NCBI GenBank assembly: GCA_014695195.1
Contig: JACJNW010000028.1
Location: 1,054,001-1,118,000 of the forward strand
DNA: 64,000 nucleotides
Direction of reading: 5' to 3'
Origin: Cyanobacteria bacterium FACHB-DQ100
GTDB taxonomy: Bacteria; Cyanobacteriota; Cyanobacteriia; Leptolyngbyales; Leptolyngbyaceae
Shown: piece by piece, positions 28,970 through 36,722 of the stretch
How the letters are laid out: each line of letters starts with the position of its first letter
How positions within the stretch are numbered: the first letter of the stretch is position 1
Program-made: the position numbers and the translations under genes
The notes under the pieces: generated by a model
What the model was told of the DNA's origin: nothing
Databases searched by the model: none
The model's input: the letters and a program-made list of their open reading frames with translations, nothing else

Positions 28970-29431
28970 ATGCCAAAAGTTGTTCTCGTTCATCCTCAAA
29001 TTCCTCCAAACACAGGGAATATCGCTCGCACTTGCGCTGCAACTCAAACCGATCTGCATCTTGTAGCACCCCTTGGCTTTGAAATCAGCGATCGCTATCT
29101 CAAACGCGCTGGCCTCGACTACTGGAAATACGTCTCGTTGACTGTTCACACCTCGATCGCAGACTTCCAAGCCTGCTCGCAGAGTCAGGGTGGGCGCTGG
29201 ATTGGCTTTAGCGCCAAAGCGACTCAGAATTACACTCAAATCGAGTACCGCGATGATGACTGGCTACTGTTCGGCAGCGAAACCAACGGACTTCCTGACG
29301 AAGTGATGCAAGCTTGCCCGATATTGGCTTATATTCCCATCAGCCAACCTGGTGTTCGTGGCTTCAACCTCTCCGTCAGCGCCGCAATTGGGCTATTTGA
29401 AGCTCGCCGCCAACTTGGATATCTAACCTAA
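28970..29431 (+). CDS. trmL: tRNA (cytidine(34)-2'-O)-methyltransferase
   Basis: This 153-residue SPOUT (trefoil-knot) methyltransferase matches TrmL, which 2'-O-methylates the wobble nucleotide of tRNA-Leu using S-adenosylmethionine. Evidence: the N-terminus VVLVHPQIPPNTGNIARTCA, the middle RAGLDYWKYV and the knot motifs LLFGSETNGLPDEV and IPISQPGVRGFNLSVSAAIGLFE. Length is exactly that of the family. It stands alone, with a HIP1-based terminator directly after it. Confidence 0.93.
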   Translation: MPKVVLVHPQIPPNTGNIARTCAATQTDLHLVAPLGFEISDRYLKRAGLDYWKYVSLTVHTSIADFQACSQSQGGRWIGFSAKATQNYTQIEYRDDDWLLFGSETNGLPDEVMQACPILAYIPISQPGVRGFNLSVSAAIGLFEARRQLGYLT

Positions 29432-29453
29432 ATATCTATATATTGATGTGTCG

Positions 29454-29480
29454 AAAAAAGCCGCGATCGCGGCTTTTTTT
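29454..29480 (+). terminator. Terminator built on a HIP1 palindrome
   Basis: A perfect palindrome with six A residues before and T residues after GCCGCGATCGCGGC contains the HIP1 octamer GCGATCGC as its centre. It would fold as a strong stem with a U-tract on either strand. Confidence 0.8.
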
Positions 29481-30227
29481 GCGATCATTTATCGATTACC
29501 TAATGACTTCAAACTAAGTGCAATACAAATTTATGCGGATAAATTAGTTATCTTGATCACCAAATACCCATTTTTAGATAAGAAATTTATATGATAAAAA
29601 TCATATTTTGCCCACGTAATTTTGCCATTTTCCTATCACCTAGATTTAACAATCACAAGGCCACAAGTCGCTCAGAGACAGCAATAGTGCGAAATTTTAA
29701 CGATTCTAATCATCAAGCTAAAAAAATCAAATCTAAGACATTTACATGAAATTACGGTTGAGCAATGGTATGGTTTACATTAATTTCTTGTCATCAGATA
29801 TGAACAAGAGATACCTTGACTAAAATCTTGAATTTGTTCTAAAAGATTTCAGTCAGATCATTCCGCTCAAGATTACCCAGACAACTTCGTTAAGATGCTG
29901 ATCAATCGACTAAGCTTCACTCCAAATCCCCTGATATTTCGGATTTCTCAAAATCCGCTTCAGGCATATGGAGACTGGAATTTAGCCCAACAGCCCGACC
30001 GTGGCGAGTTGACAGTTGCTCAAACAATCTGCTATCGATTTTTCTCGGATACACAAACAATCGCTGAGCAAAACAGATTTTCCAAAAATCGTGAATTAGG
30101 GTACTCTTGCTTGGGGATCATCAGTGAACGTTTGTTAAATTGTCCGAACATAACTCAATCGAGTAACTGGCAACAAGTTTCGGACTCGATGACAGTTAAA
30201 TGCTGCACACTTTAGGAGGTCGTTTTT
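29481..30227. other. Long intergenic/leader region before the LysM-M23 gene
   Basis: About 750 bp, AT-rich in the first half (29500-29780). No riboswitch or clear RNA fold is evident; I looked for a c-di-AMP element because such genes often carry one and did not see it. A 106-codon frame (29895-30215) ends exactly on the ribosome-binding site of the next gene; it lacks recognisable features and is treated as leader. Confidence 0.35.
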
Positions 30228-32003
30228 TTGAAACGAGCAGTTCCGCAAGACTTAAACTCGGTTCCTTTCAGCGTACTCGGCTCCGAGACGACTGAAGGAC
30301 ACCCCCGGCAGACCCCAGAGGTCAATCGAACCGTTCGTACCTCTGCTGCCATGCTTGGTCTCGCTTTCTCAGTCGGCGCTTATGGTTTAGCCGCTCCGCG
30401 TCAAGCAGAAGCTGCAACCCCCACTGAACCTGCGACATCCGACTTGACTCCCAGCACTGCTACCTCGGCGGATGCACCCAGGGTGTCTGAACCTGCTGGT
30501 GCTGCCACAGTGACTCATACCGTTCAAGAGGGACAAACGCTGTGGAAAATTGCAGAGCTTTATGGCATTGAAGTCGCGAAGCTGGCAAACCTGAATGGGC
30601 TGCAAACCACTACTGTTCTGTCGGTCGGTCAAACTTTGCAGGTTCCTGCTGCAAATCAAACAGCGCTCCGGGCAACGCCAATTCAGTCCATGCCCGACCT
30701 TAAGGCTGTTCCAGTCATTCCACCGCAAGCAAACGCTTCTCAAGGCGTTTCCTCAACGGTTGTTAAGCGCAAGCAAACTGCACTTGCAGAATTGAAGCAG
30801 AACCGCGATCGATTGAAGCAGAGTCTGGCGGAGTTAAAGTCTGAGGAGCCTTCTAAGTCTGAATCTAGCTCGAAAGTCGTAGCGACCCTACCGCAATCGA
30901 CGAATCCTAGTGTGGTCACGTACCGAGTGAATCCGGGTGAAACCCTTTCTTCGATCGCACAAGCACACGGCATTTCGGCTCGCGATCTGGCTAATCTGAA
31001 CCAACTCACCAACCCCAATTTCGTCCAGGCAAACCAATTTATTAAAGTGCCTCAGAAAATGGCACAGGCACAGCCTGCTACTGTAGCTGAATCCCAAGCT
31101 CCCAGCGTGTCGCAGGTTCAAGTGCCGACAGTTCCGAGTCTTGCCTCGGCTCAAAATCCGATCAATCCCAGCGTTCCGTTGGCAGTGGGTGGTGCTGCTC
31201 GTCAAGTTGCCCTGACTCCATCGCGGAGCCACTCCCCAGAAATACAAGCCGTTGATGTTCGGCGAAATGATGACCAGTATGTCAATACTCTGATGTCTGA
31301 AATTTCGCGACTGCGGGAACGTTATCAATCTCGGGAAGCCAAACGTGAGGCTCCTAAAGCTTCTAATGCTGGTGCTTCGTCTCGTCGAGTCAATCCGCAA
31401 TTCAAATCTGCTAGCCAGGGTGGTGCAGCGTCTTTGGGTCAGACTCGGCTGGAGCGCATGTTAGCAGATGCACCCAAGCCAAAGTCTCAAGTTGTGGCAA
31501 CTGCACCGCTGGGATCAGAATCCTACACCCCTATTCTGCGCTCTCCTGTCGGAAAGACGGTTTCACCCAATCTTCCCCCATTAGGTCGATCGGATGCGTA
31601 TATGCCGGGCGATCGCTTTAAGGGCTATATGTGGCCCGCTAAAGGTGTGCTGAGTTCTCCCTACGGTTGGCGTTGGGGACGGATGCACAAGGGAATTGAT
31701 ATTGCGGCTCCGGTTGGTACTCCGATCGTCGCAGCAGCCTCCGGTAAAGTGATTACTGCCGGTTGGAATGATGGCGGCTATGGCAACCTGGTTGAAGTCG
31801 AACATGCAGATGGTAGCGTTACGCTCTACGCTCATAACAACCGGATTCTTGTCCGCGTTGGTCAGCAAGTTCGCCAGGGTCAGCAAATTGCTGAGATGGG
31901 CAGTACAGGCTTTAGCACAGGCCCACACTCACATTTTGAGGTGCATTTACCGGGTCGAGGAGCCGTAAATCCGGTTGCATTACTGCCCCAGTCTCGCAGC
32001 TAA
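30228..32003 (+). CDS. LysM and M23 peptidoglycan hydrolase (NlpD/EnvC-like)
   Basis: This 591-residue envelope protein begins at a TTG codon with a perfect AGGAGG eight to ten bases before it, which decides the start. A hydrophobic export segment lies near residues 38-60 after a charged N-terminus. Two LysM modules follow (HTVQEGQTLWKIAELYGIEV at ~93 and YRVNPGETLSSIAQAHGISA at ~227), a long Ser/Pro/Gln linker, then an M23 domain with the zinc motif MHKGIDIAAP and GPHSHFEVH, plus VTLYAHNNRILV. It probably cuts or regulates cutting of peptidoglycan, as in cell separation. Because LYAHNN keeps the family His and HSHFE the last ligands, it is likely active. Confidence 0.92.
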   Translation: MKRAVPQDLNSVPFSVLGSETTEGHPRQTPEVNRTVRTSAAMLGLAFSVGAYGLAAPRQAEAATPTEPATSDLTPSTATSADAPRVSEPAGAATVTHTVQEGQTLWKIAELYGIEVAKLANLNGLQTTTVLSVGQTLQVPAANQTALRATPIQSMPDLKAVPVIPPQANASQGVSSTVVKRKQTALAELKQNRDRLKQSLAELKSEEPSKSESSSKVVATLPQSTNPSVVTYRVNPGETLSSIAQAHGISARDLANLNQLTNPNFVQANQFIKVPQKMAQAQPATVAESQAPSVSQVQVPTVPSLASAQNPINPSVPLAVGGAARQVALTPSRSHSPEIQAVDVRRNDDQYVNTLMSEISRLRERYQSREAKREAPKASNAGASSRRVNPQFKSASQGGAASLGQTRLERMLADAPKPKSQVVATAPLGSESYTPILRSPVGKTVSPNLPPLGRSDAYMPGDRFKGYMWPAKGVLSSPYGWRWGRMHKGIDIAAPVGTPIVAAASGKVITAGWNDGGYGNLVEVEHADGSVTLYAHNNRILVRVGQQVRQGQQIAEMGSTGFSTGPHSHFEVHLPGRGAVNPVALLPQSRS

Positions 32004-32025
32004 GACGCAACCGTGACAGTTGTGA

Positions 32026-32053
32026 ATAGGGAAGGCTAATTAGCCTTCCCTAT
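32026..32053 (+). terminator. Rho-independent terminator after the M23 peptidase
   Basis: A perfect palindrome ATAGGGAAGGCTA / TAGCCTTCCCTAT (32026-32051 and on) is followed by a T-rich tract. It separates the peptidase from the tRNA gene. Confidence 0.85.
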
Positions 32054-32113
32054 TTTATTTTCTGGTGCGATCGCTTTATTCACGTTTCTAGTTGTGGTAA
32101 TATAACTTTGTAA

Positions 32114-32186
32114 GGCTCAGTAGCTCAGTGGTTAGAGCAGGGGACTCATAAGCCCAAGGTCGCAAGTTCAAATCTCGCCTGAGCCA
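32114..32186 (+). tRNA. tRNA with CAT anticodon (Met, or possibly Ile2)
   Basis: A full cloverleaf is present. The acceptor stem is GGCTCAG (32114-32120) with CTGAGCC (32179-32185) and discriminator A. The D-arm is AGCTCAGTGGTTAGAGC, the anticodon loop is CTCATAA and the T-loop is GTTCAAATC. The 3' CCA is not encoded. CAT is read by elongator tRNA-Met and by the tRNA-Ile whose C34 becomes lysidine; I cannot separate these by eye. The last 37 bases, with four more, are repeated exactly at 36473-36513, marking it as an integration site. Confidence 0.92.
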
Positions 32187-32190
32187 TAAA
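32150..32190 (+). other. attL-like direct repeat (tRNA 3' half)
   Basis: These 41 bases, from the anticodon-stem 3' side through the end of the tRNA and TAAA, are identical to 36473-36513. An exact direct repeat of a tRNA 3' end flanking an integrase gene is the normal footprint of site-specific integration. Confidence 0.8.
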
Positions 32191-32348
32191 TTTTAGAGGT
32201 TGGGGAAAGTCAAAGCCCCAGATTACCCCTAAAACTCCCATAAACCGAATAGCGTGGACGCGATATCTAGAGCGTATTCACAACTTTTAACAGGGTGAAA
32301 TACCCATAGAAAGCTATGAATACCGAAACTTATACCGCCGTTTTTTCT

Positions 32349-32403
32349 GTGTGTGAGAACTGATTTATTTAACTAGGACGCTTATACTCCGGTTCTCACA
32401 CAC
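32349..32403. promoter_or_regulatory. Inverted repeat bracketing a possible promoter of the PspA-like gene
   Basis: GTGTGTGAGAAC (32349-32360) and GTTCTCACACAC (32392-32403) are perfect 12-bp inverted arms, 31 bases apart. A TATACT hexamer (32383-32388) suited to a -10 box lies between them, and the PspA-like ATG is 36 bases after the right arm with a GGAGGT ribosome-binding site. Paired operator arms or an mRNA leader hairpin are both possible. Confidence 0.45.
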
Positions 32404-32438
32404 GCTAGAGTCGAAGCCCAAATTGGAGGTGACTTGGT

Positions 32439-32855
32439 ATGGGAATATTCGATCGCATTAGCCGAATTGCGCGGGCTGAGGTGAATAGCCGTCGATCTCA
32501 GTCAAGCCATGATGTGAACTCGCAGGCTAGAGAATTAGAACAGCAGGCGGATTCACTTCGTCGTCAAATAGTGGATTTAGAGACTACGGCTAAAAAATCA
32601 ATGAGTGGCGCATTGCGGCAAGAGTATGAAACTACGATTTCAAGCCTGAAGCGCTCTCTGGCAACATTAGAGCAAGCAATTCTTGATCTTGGTGGAACTG
32701 TTGATTCTAAATCTGCTGGTGTTGACGATTCAGAATTGGAAGCAACAAAGGTAAGTTTTGGCGCTTCGCAGAACTTGATTAAGACTCATTCCCCCTCAGT
32801 CGCTGCTATTGATGCAGAGTTAGAAGAACTAAAGCGATCGTTAGACGAACTCTAA
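32439..32855 (+). CDS. PspA/IM30-like short coiled-coil protein
   Basis: This 138-residue protein starts MGIFDRISRIARAEVNS, which closely resembles the membrane-binding amphipathic helix that opens PspA and Vipp1/IM30. A coiled coil follows (ARELEQQADSLRRQIVDLE, and EYETTISSLKRSLATLEQAI), then a Ser-rich linker and an acidic C-terminal helix (IDAELEELKRSLDEL). Full PspA proteins are ~220-260 residues, so this is a shortened relative that keeps helix 0 and part of the hairpin. A strong GGAGGT ribosome-binding site is present. It is the first gene of the tRNA island. A membrane-associated role is inferred only from the first helix. Confidence 0.65.
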   Translation: MGIFDRISRIARAEVNSRRSQSSHDVNSQARELEQQADSLRRQIVDLETTAKKSMSGALRQEYETTISSLKRSLATLEQAILDLGGTVDSKSAGVDDSELEATKVSFGASQNLIKTHSPSVAAIDAELEELKRSLDEL

Positions 32856-32928
32856 AGCGATCGCACTCAATTTCGGAACGCTAAACCTGTTCCTTATCCC
32901 CAGTGGCGATGGAAGGAATTGATTTTTA

Positions 32929-33171
32929 ATGAACTCTGAACCCGCGATCGTCATAGGCGCGATCGCGGCCTGGTTGCTCTTGGCACTGTACAGACGGCTT
33001 GTATTTCGCATTCGCTTATATTTCGCGCTTGGGCTTTATTTAAGCTTGATAAAGACGGAGAGATTAAATCCTGGCCGCTTGACCCGTGACGACAATTCCA
33101 CCGACCGGAAAAGGATTACGAGCATGGAAGACATCATTTCTTTCCCGCTACTCACCTCTGGCAGCGATTGA
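32929..33171 (+). CDS. Possible small membrane protein (80 residues)
   Basis: Not recognised. A GGAAGGAA stretch lies upstream of the ATG. The first ~45 residues hold two hydrophobic segments (AIVIGAIAAWLLLALYRR and a second around LYFALGLYLSLIK); the remainder is polar. It lies 73 bp after the PspA-like gene on the same strand. Composition is plausible but nothing else supports it, so it may be non-coding. Confidence 0.35.
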   Translation: MNSEPAIVIGAIAAWLLLALYRRLVFRIRLYFALGLYLSLIKTERLNPGRLTRDDNSTDRKRITSMEDIISFPLLTSGSD

Positions 33172-33559
33172 ACACCCACATCGTATCGCCTAACGGCGGG
33201 TTGCGCTCAGAAAGCGAAGCCCTTCGACTGTAGTAGTCGTAACTGCCTAATTCATTGATGCAATACAAAATGGACACATGATGCTATCTCTCTGCTGTGT
33301 CTATGTCGTTGAAATTCCCTACCCCTCGGAAAGCGTGGCTTAGCCGAAGGCAACGCTCCGATGGCGATCCAGGCGTAGCCCGTTCTGGCATGAATGCTTG
33401 CTGCTGCAGTAGGTCAACTTTGGACTATTAAGACCGGTCTTCATTTGTTGCAATTCATTCTTTTTCTTTATGCGTTGGTTGTCATAATGCATAAAGAAAG
33501 AAGTTATCTATGAGAATAATTTAGCTCTTGTTTGTTCCTTACTTTCTCCGCCCAGATCA
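33172..33559. repeat. Non-coding stretch with palindromic repeat fragments
   Basis: No gene is seen. Around 33326-33385 the DNA has short palindromes and GCGTGGCTTAGCCGAAGGC and GCGTAGCCC motifs of the kind that recur as dispersed intergenic repeats in cyanobacteria. Only one copy can be seen here, so its repeat status is inferred. Confidence 0.35.
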
Positions 33560-35257
33560 ATGACCCTTTCCCACAATCTCCACCTGTATTCGTTTCTGTC
33601 CCGTTTCAGCCTCGTTAATAAAAGCTACGTTGCCAAAATTATATTAATTGCCTTTCTCGGAACTCATATCCCCCTGTTATCCTTACTGCTTAGTTTTTTG
33701 CTCTCAAATGCCTATACTTGGGAAGTCATAGTGCGAGTTCTTTCCATCGCATTAGTGGCAACTCTAGCGGGAACGGGAGCTACACTTTATGCGCTACACC
33801 ACCTCCTCACGCCAGTCATTTTGACTTCTGCTACCTTGCAGGACTATCTGAACACGCAAACGTTACCGAAACTGCCCATAGAATTTAGTGACGAGGTAGG
33901 CACATTAATGGCGAATACCTCAAAAACGCTGCATCAGTTGGATGAGTTGATTCACTACATCAGTCACTATGATGACCTGACTGGCTTGCCCAATCGCAAT
34001 TTATTCTGTGATCGCTTTGCTCAAACCCAAGTTCAGAACAATCCGCAACTGATTGCGGTGCTCGTGGTGGGCATTGATGATTTTATGGAGATGAGCCATG
34101 CTTGGAACCCTGAAACCTCAAGAGTGCTATTGAGAGCGGTCGCTCAGCGTTTAATCTCCTGCATCACTCAGCCCCATATTCTGGCTCACTTGAATGACGA
34201 TGAATTTGCCATTGCCTTATTAGACATCTCCTCATTTGAGAGCGTCATTCATCTCTCGCAATTGCTGCTGAGTACGCTGATGAAGCCCTTTCCCATCGAA
34301 GGTCATCTCATTCACCTCACCGCTAGTGTTGGAATCAGCATCAACAGTGACGCTGCTTATGATGCTGAGCGATTTTTACAACAAGCTCACATGGCGCTGC
34401 ATACCGCTCAGCAGCAGGGACGAGGGCAATACCAATTCTACTCCCCAGAAATTTCGGCTCAGTTGCAGGAACGACTAGCGTTAGAAAACGAATTATATGG
34501 GGCAATTGAGCGTGGTGAAATGCAAGTTTACTACCAACCCTTAATCGATCTGCAGACTCAGCAAGTCATTGCGCTGGAAGCATTAGTCCGTTGGCAGCAT
34601 CCCACACGAGGGTTAGTTTCTCCAGCAAAGTTTATTCCCATCGCTGAGTCCAATGATTTGATTCAGTCCCTGGGCGAATGGGTGCTGCGAACAGCGTGTG
34701 CTCAGAACCGGGCTTGGCAACTGGCTGGACTCCACCCGGTGCGGATATCGGTGAACTTATCAGCTCGACAGCTTGAGCAACCGAATCTAGTGGACATCGT
34801 CAAACAGATTTTGGAGGAAACCGAATTGGCAGCGCCTTATCTAGAATTGGAAGTGACTGAAAGCGCATTGATGGTCGATATTCAGCAGTCGGTTAAGCTC
34901 CTAGAACAATTGCGAGACTTGGGCATTTTGCTGGCTCTCGATGACTTTGGCACAGGCTATTCTTCCTTGAGTTACTTGAAGCGATTCCCGGTGAACATGC
35001 TGAAAATTGATCGCTCCTTCGTGCAGGATATTATGTCCAATCCTGATAGTGCAGCCGTAACTGATGCCATCATTGCTCTTTCCCAAAGCTTACGACTGAC
35101 TGTTACAGCCGAAGGCATAGAAACACAAGAACAGCTAGATTATCTGCAAAGCCGGGGGTGCCATGAAGGACAAGGGTTCTACTTTAGTCGCCCTGCACCC
35201 GCACCGATGATCACCGAAATGCTCAAAAACAAGTCTCAGCAGCTCCAGACCGTCTAG
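33560..35257 (+). CDS. Membrane c-di-GMP phosphodiesterase, degenerate GGDEF plus intact EAL
   Basis: This 565-residue protein has two N-terminal transmembrane helices (~25-47 and ~54-78) and a short HAMP-like linker. A GGDEF-type domain follows from ~133 (YDDLTGLPNRNLFCDRF), and an EAL domain runs from ~325 to the end. The cyclase signature reads NDDEF instead of GGDEF, so synthesis of c-di-GMP is probably lost. The EAL domain keeps EALVRW, NLSARQ, LEVTES, DDFGTGYSSL, KIDRSFV and AEGIET, hence it should hydrolyse c-di-GMP. It is the largest gene of the tRNA island. No sensory PAS or GAF domain is visible. Confidence 0.88.
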   Translation: MTLSHNLHLYSFLSRFSLVNKSYVAKIILIAFLGTHIPLLSLLLSFLLSNAYTWEVIVRVLSIALVATLAGTGATLYALHHLLTPVILTSATLQDYLNTQTLPKLPIEFSDEVGTLMANTSKTLHQLDELIHYISHYDDLTGLPNRNLFCDRFAQTQVQNNPQLIAVLVVGIDDFMEMSHAWNPETSRVLLRAVAQRLISCITQPHILAHLNDDEFAIALLDISSFESVIHLSQLLLSTLMKPFPIEGHLIHLTASVGISINSDAAYDAERFLQQAHMALHTAQQQGRGQYQFYSPEISAQLQERLALENELYGAIERGEMQVYYQPLIDLQTQQVIALEALVRWQHPTRGLVSPAKFIPIAESNDLIQSLGEWVLRTACAQNRAWQLAGLHPVRISVNLSARQLEQPNLVDIVKQILEETELAAPYLELEVTESALMVDIQQSVKLLEQLRDLGILLALDDFGTGYSSLSYLKRFPVNMLKIDRSFVQDIMSNPDSAAVTDAIIALSQSLRLTVTAEGIETQEQLDYLQSRGCHEGQGFYFSRPAPAPMITEMLKNKSQQLQTV

Positions 35258-35289
35258 CTTGACTGGGTTGTGCAGAATTTCCAACTTGA

Positions 35290-36327
35290 ATGAGGCAACG
35301 GGCGGTTAGAACCTTGAACGATCGCTTGATTGCTCGATCGCTTCTGAATTTGGTTTACGACTCCCGATCGAGTGGTGAAGATTCTTACCTGTTTTTGCTC
35401 GTAGTCGAAAGCGATCGTAGTTTCGTGTTCAGTAATCGACATTTTTCTGCTCGTCGTCTGTTTCGGTCATGTTCTAGACCTGTGGATGAACGATCACACA
35501 GCCCGACCAAATTCATAGCGGTTGATGAACAATCCAATCACCACATCGTGCAACCCCCCAAATCTGAAACGACTTGGAAATCAAACTATCTGCAACCGTT
35601 TACCAGACTGCCACATGAGAAGCCATTGACGGCTGAACTGCTGCGACAGGTGATTCTCGAAACCGAGCCAGACACGCGCAATCGACAAAAGTACTGTATT
35701 GCTTATGAGGCGCTTGCTAAATTTGCTGGGGTGATAGACCTCAATGCAACCTCACTCAGAGGCGATTACAGCCCCAAGAGATTGACTCCGAGAGACTTGC
35801 CAACTGACAAAGAGATTAGCGAGTGGCGCGATCGCATCAATGCTAAAAACGAGTCTTGGGGTTGGGCGTTTGGAATCATGGCAACCTACGGACTAAGGAA
35901 TCATGAGCTATTTCATATCGACTTAGAACGGCTGAAACAATCGCCAGTGTTGAGCCTAATTGATGACAACAACGGCGGCGGAAAAACAGGCTCTAGGCGC
36001 GTCTGGGCAGTTTTCCCGGAATGGTGGGATAAGTGGCGACTGTGGGATGTGAGGCTCCCAGCAGTGACGGGAAAAGACAATTCAGCCTTGGGGAATCGCG
36101 TTACGAAAGCTTTCGCTCGGTACGGATTCAGCAAACCGTACAATCTGCGGCATTGTTGGGCAGTTAGAACGATCGGATTTGGAATCCCCGTTGAATTAGC
36201 AGCGCAACAGATGGGGCACTCGTATCAAGTTCACTGCAACATCTACCACTATTGGATTTCTGATGATGTACATCAGAAAGCGTTCGACTTGGCAATGCAA
36301 AGACCCGATCGACCATTAGCGCCATAA
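35290..36327 (+). CDS. Tyrosine recombinase (integrase), apparently N-terminally truncated
   Basis: The last ~230 residues are a site-specific integrase of a cyanobacterial type. They contain a core-binding region (LTAELLRQVILETEPDTRNR), the first catalytic Arg in ATYGLRNHELFHIDL, YNLRHCWAVRTIGFG with the second Arg, and MGHSYQVHCNIYHYWI with the His and nucleophilic Tyr. The histidine normally three residues before the second Arg is replaced by Tyr. The first ~95 residues do not look like the Arm domain expected here, so either the true gene starts later at a GTG/TTG or its 5' end has been replaced. It lies next to the distal attachment repeat. Confidence 0.7.
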   Translation: MRQRAVRTLNDRLIARSLLNLVYDSRSSGEDSYLFLLVVESDRSFVFSNRHFSARRLFRSCSRPVDERSHSPTKFIAVDEQSNHHIVQPPKSETTWKSNYLQPFTRLPHEKPLTAELLRQVILETEPDTRNRQKYCIAYEALAKFAGVIDLNATSLRGDYSPKRLTPRDLPTDKEISEWRDRINAKNESWGWAFGIMATYGLRNHELFHIDLERLKQSPVLSLIDDNNGGGKTGSRRVWAVFPEWWDKWRLWDVRLPAVTGKDNSALGNRVTKAFARYGFSKPYNLRHCWAVRTIGFGIPVELAAQQMGHSYQVHCNIYHYWISDDVHQKAFDLAMQRPDRPLAP

Positions 36328-36427
36328 ACCCCCTAAAATCCCCCTAGATTTTGCCAATATTGCAGAACAATTCAGGGTAATTTAGTACATTTGCTCAACT
36401 AAAAAGGCCTGATTTTATAAGGAGTTT

Positions 36428-36457
36428 AGCCTGTACCACAGCAGTACAGGCTTTTTA
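36428..36457 (+). terminator. Rho-independent terminator after the integrase
   Basis: AGCCTGTAC (36428-36436) pairs with GTACAGGCT (36444-36452) with a 7-base loop and a TTTTT tail, 16 bases before the distal tRNA repeat. It ends the island transcript. Confidence 0.85.
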
Positions 36458-36472
36458 CTGCTGCTGTCCCAC

Positions 36473-36513
36473 AAGCCCAAGGTCGCAAGTTCAAATCTCG
36501 CCTGAGCCATAAA
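36473..36513 (+). other. attR-like direct repeat (tRNA 3' half fragment)
   Basis: This is an exact 41-bp copy of 32150-32190. The 5' half of the tRNA is missing, so the fragment is not a functional tRNA. It marks the distal edge of the island; only the single base before it (C here, T in the tRNA copy) differs at the junction. Confidence 0.8.
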
Positions 36514-36714
36514 GAAAACAAACTCTATAAACGTTTGGATGAGATACTCGAAAGAATCTCGCCCAAATGCTTCTGCCTAATTCAGCTTGTTTTTTACCAA
36601 CGTCACCAGCTTCGCCTCGTCTGGAATTTCGTACTGTCGTTGAATGCTTCCAAGCGGAGCCAGAAACTCCTCTAAATATTACTTCGAGAGTTGGTCAAAA
36701 GAATTTTGAGCCAT
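36514..36714 (-). pseudogene. Decayed gene fragment (cyanobacterial MAQNSFDQLSK-type hypothetical)
   Basis: Reading the minus strand from the ATG at 36714 gives MAQNSFDQLSK, an in-frame TAA, then YLEEFLAPLGSIQRQYEIP, and a second stop (TAG) further on. This wording matches the opening of a large cyanobacterial family of hypothetical proteins, often near DUF4351/Rpn-type genes; the family link is from memory. Two stops and the early end indicate a remnant. It abuts the distal island repeat and could have been cut by integration. Confidence 0.5.
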
Positions 36715-36722
36715 TGGTTTCA

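Larger units (their letters stand above)
32191..36513. mobile_element. 4.3-kb genomic island integrated at a tRNA gene
   Basis: The segment between the two 41-bp tRNA repeats holds four reading frames on the plus strand: a PspA-like mini-protein, a small membrane ORF, an EAL phosphodiesterase and a tyrosine recombinase that ends 145 bp before the distal repeat. The recombinase next to one end and the repeat of a tRNA 3' half together support integration. HIP1 sites inside point to a cyanobacterial source. No replication or transfer genes are present, and the recombinase appears 5'-truncated, so the island is probably fixed or mobilised only in trans. Confidence 0.7.

Noticed and set aside
29895-30215. 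106-codon frame before the LysM-M23 gene, ending on its ribosome-binding site
   Set aside because: No recognisable domain, no ribosome-binding site and mixed composition; it is more likely leader sequence.
29481-30227. c-di-AMP riboswitch upstream of the M23 peptidase
   Set aside because: I looked for the conserved ydaO-like features and found none.
32929-33171. Reading the 80-residue island ORF as a toxin-antitoxin component
   Set aside because: No toxin or antitoxin motif is seen and the second partner is missing.
32350-36513. CRISPR array or prophage in the island
   Set aside because: No repeated spacer units and no phage structural genes are present; the region is too small.
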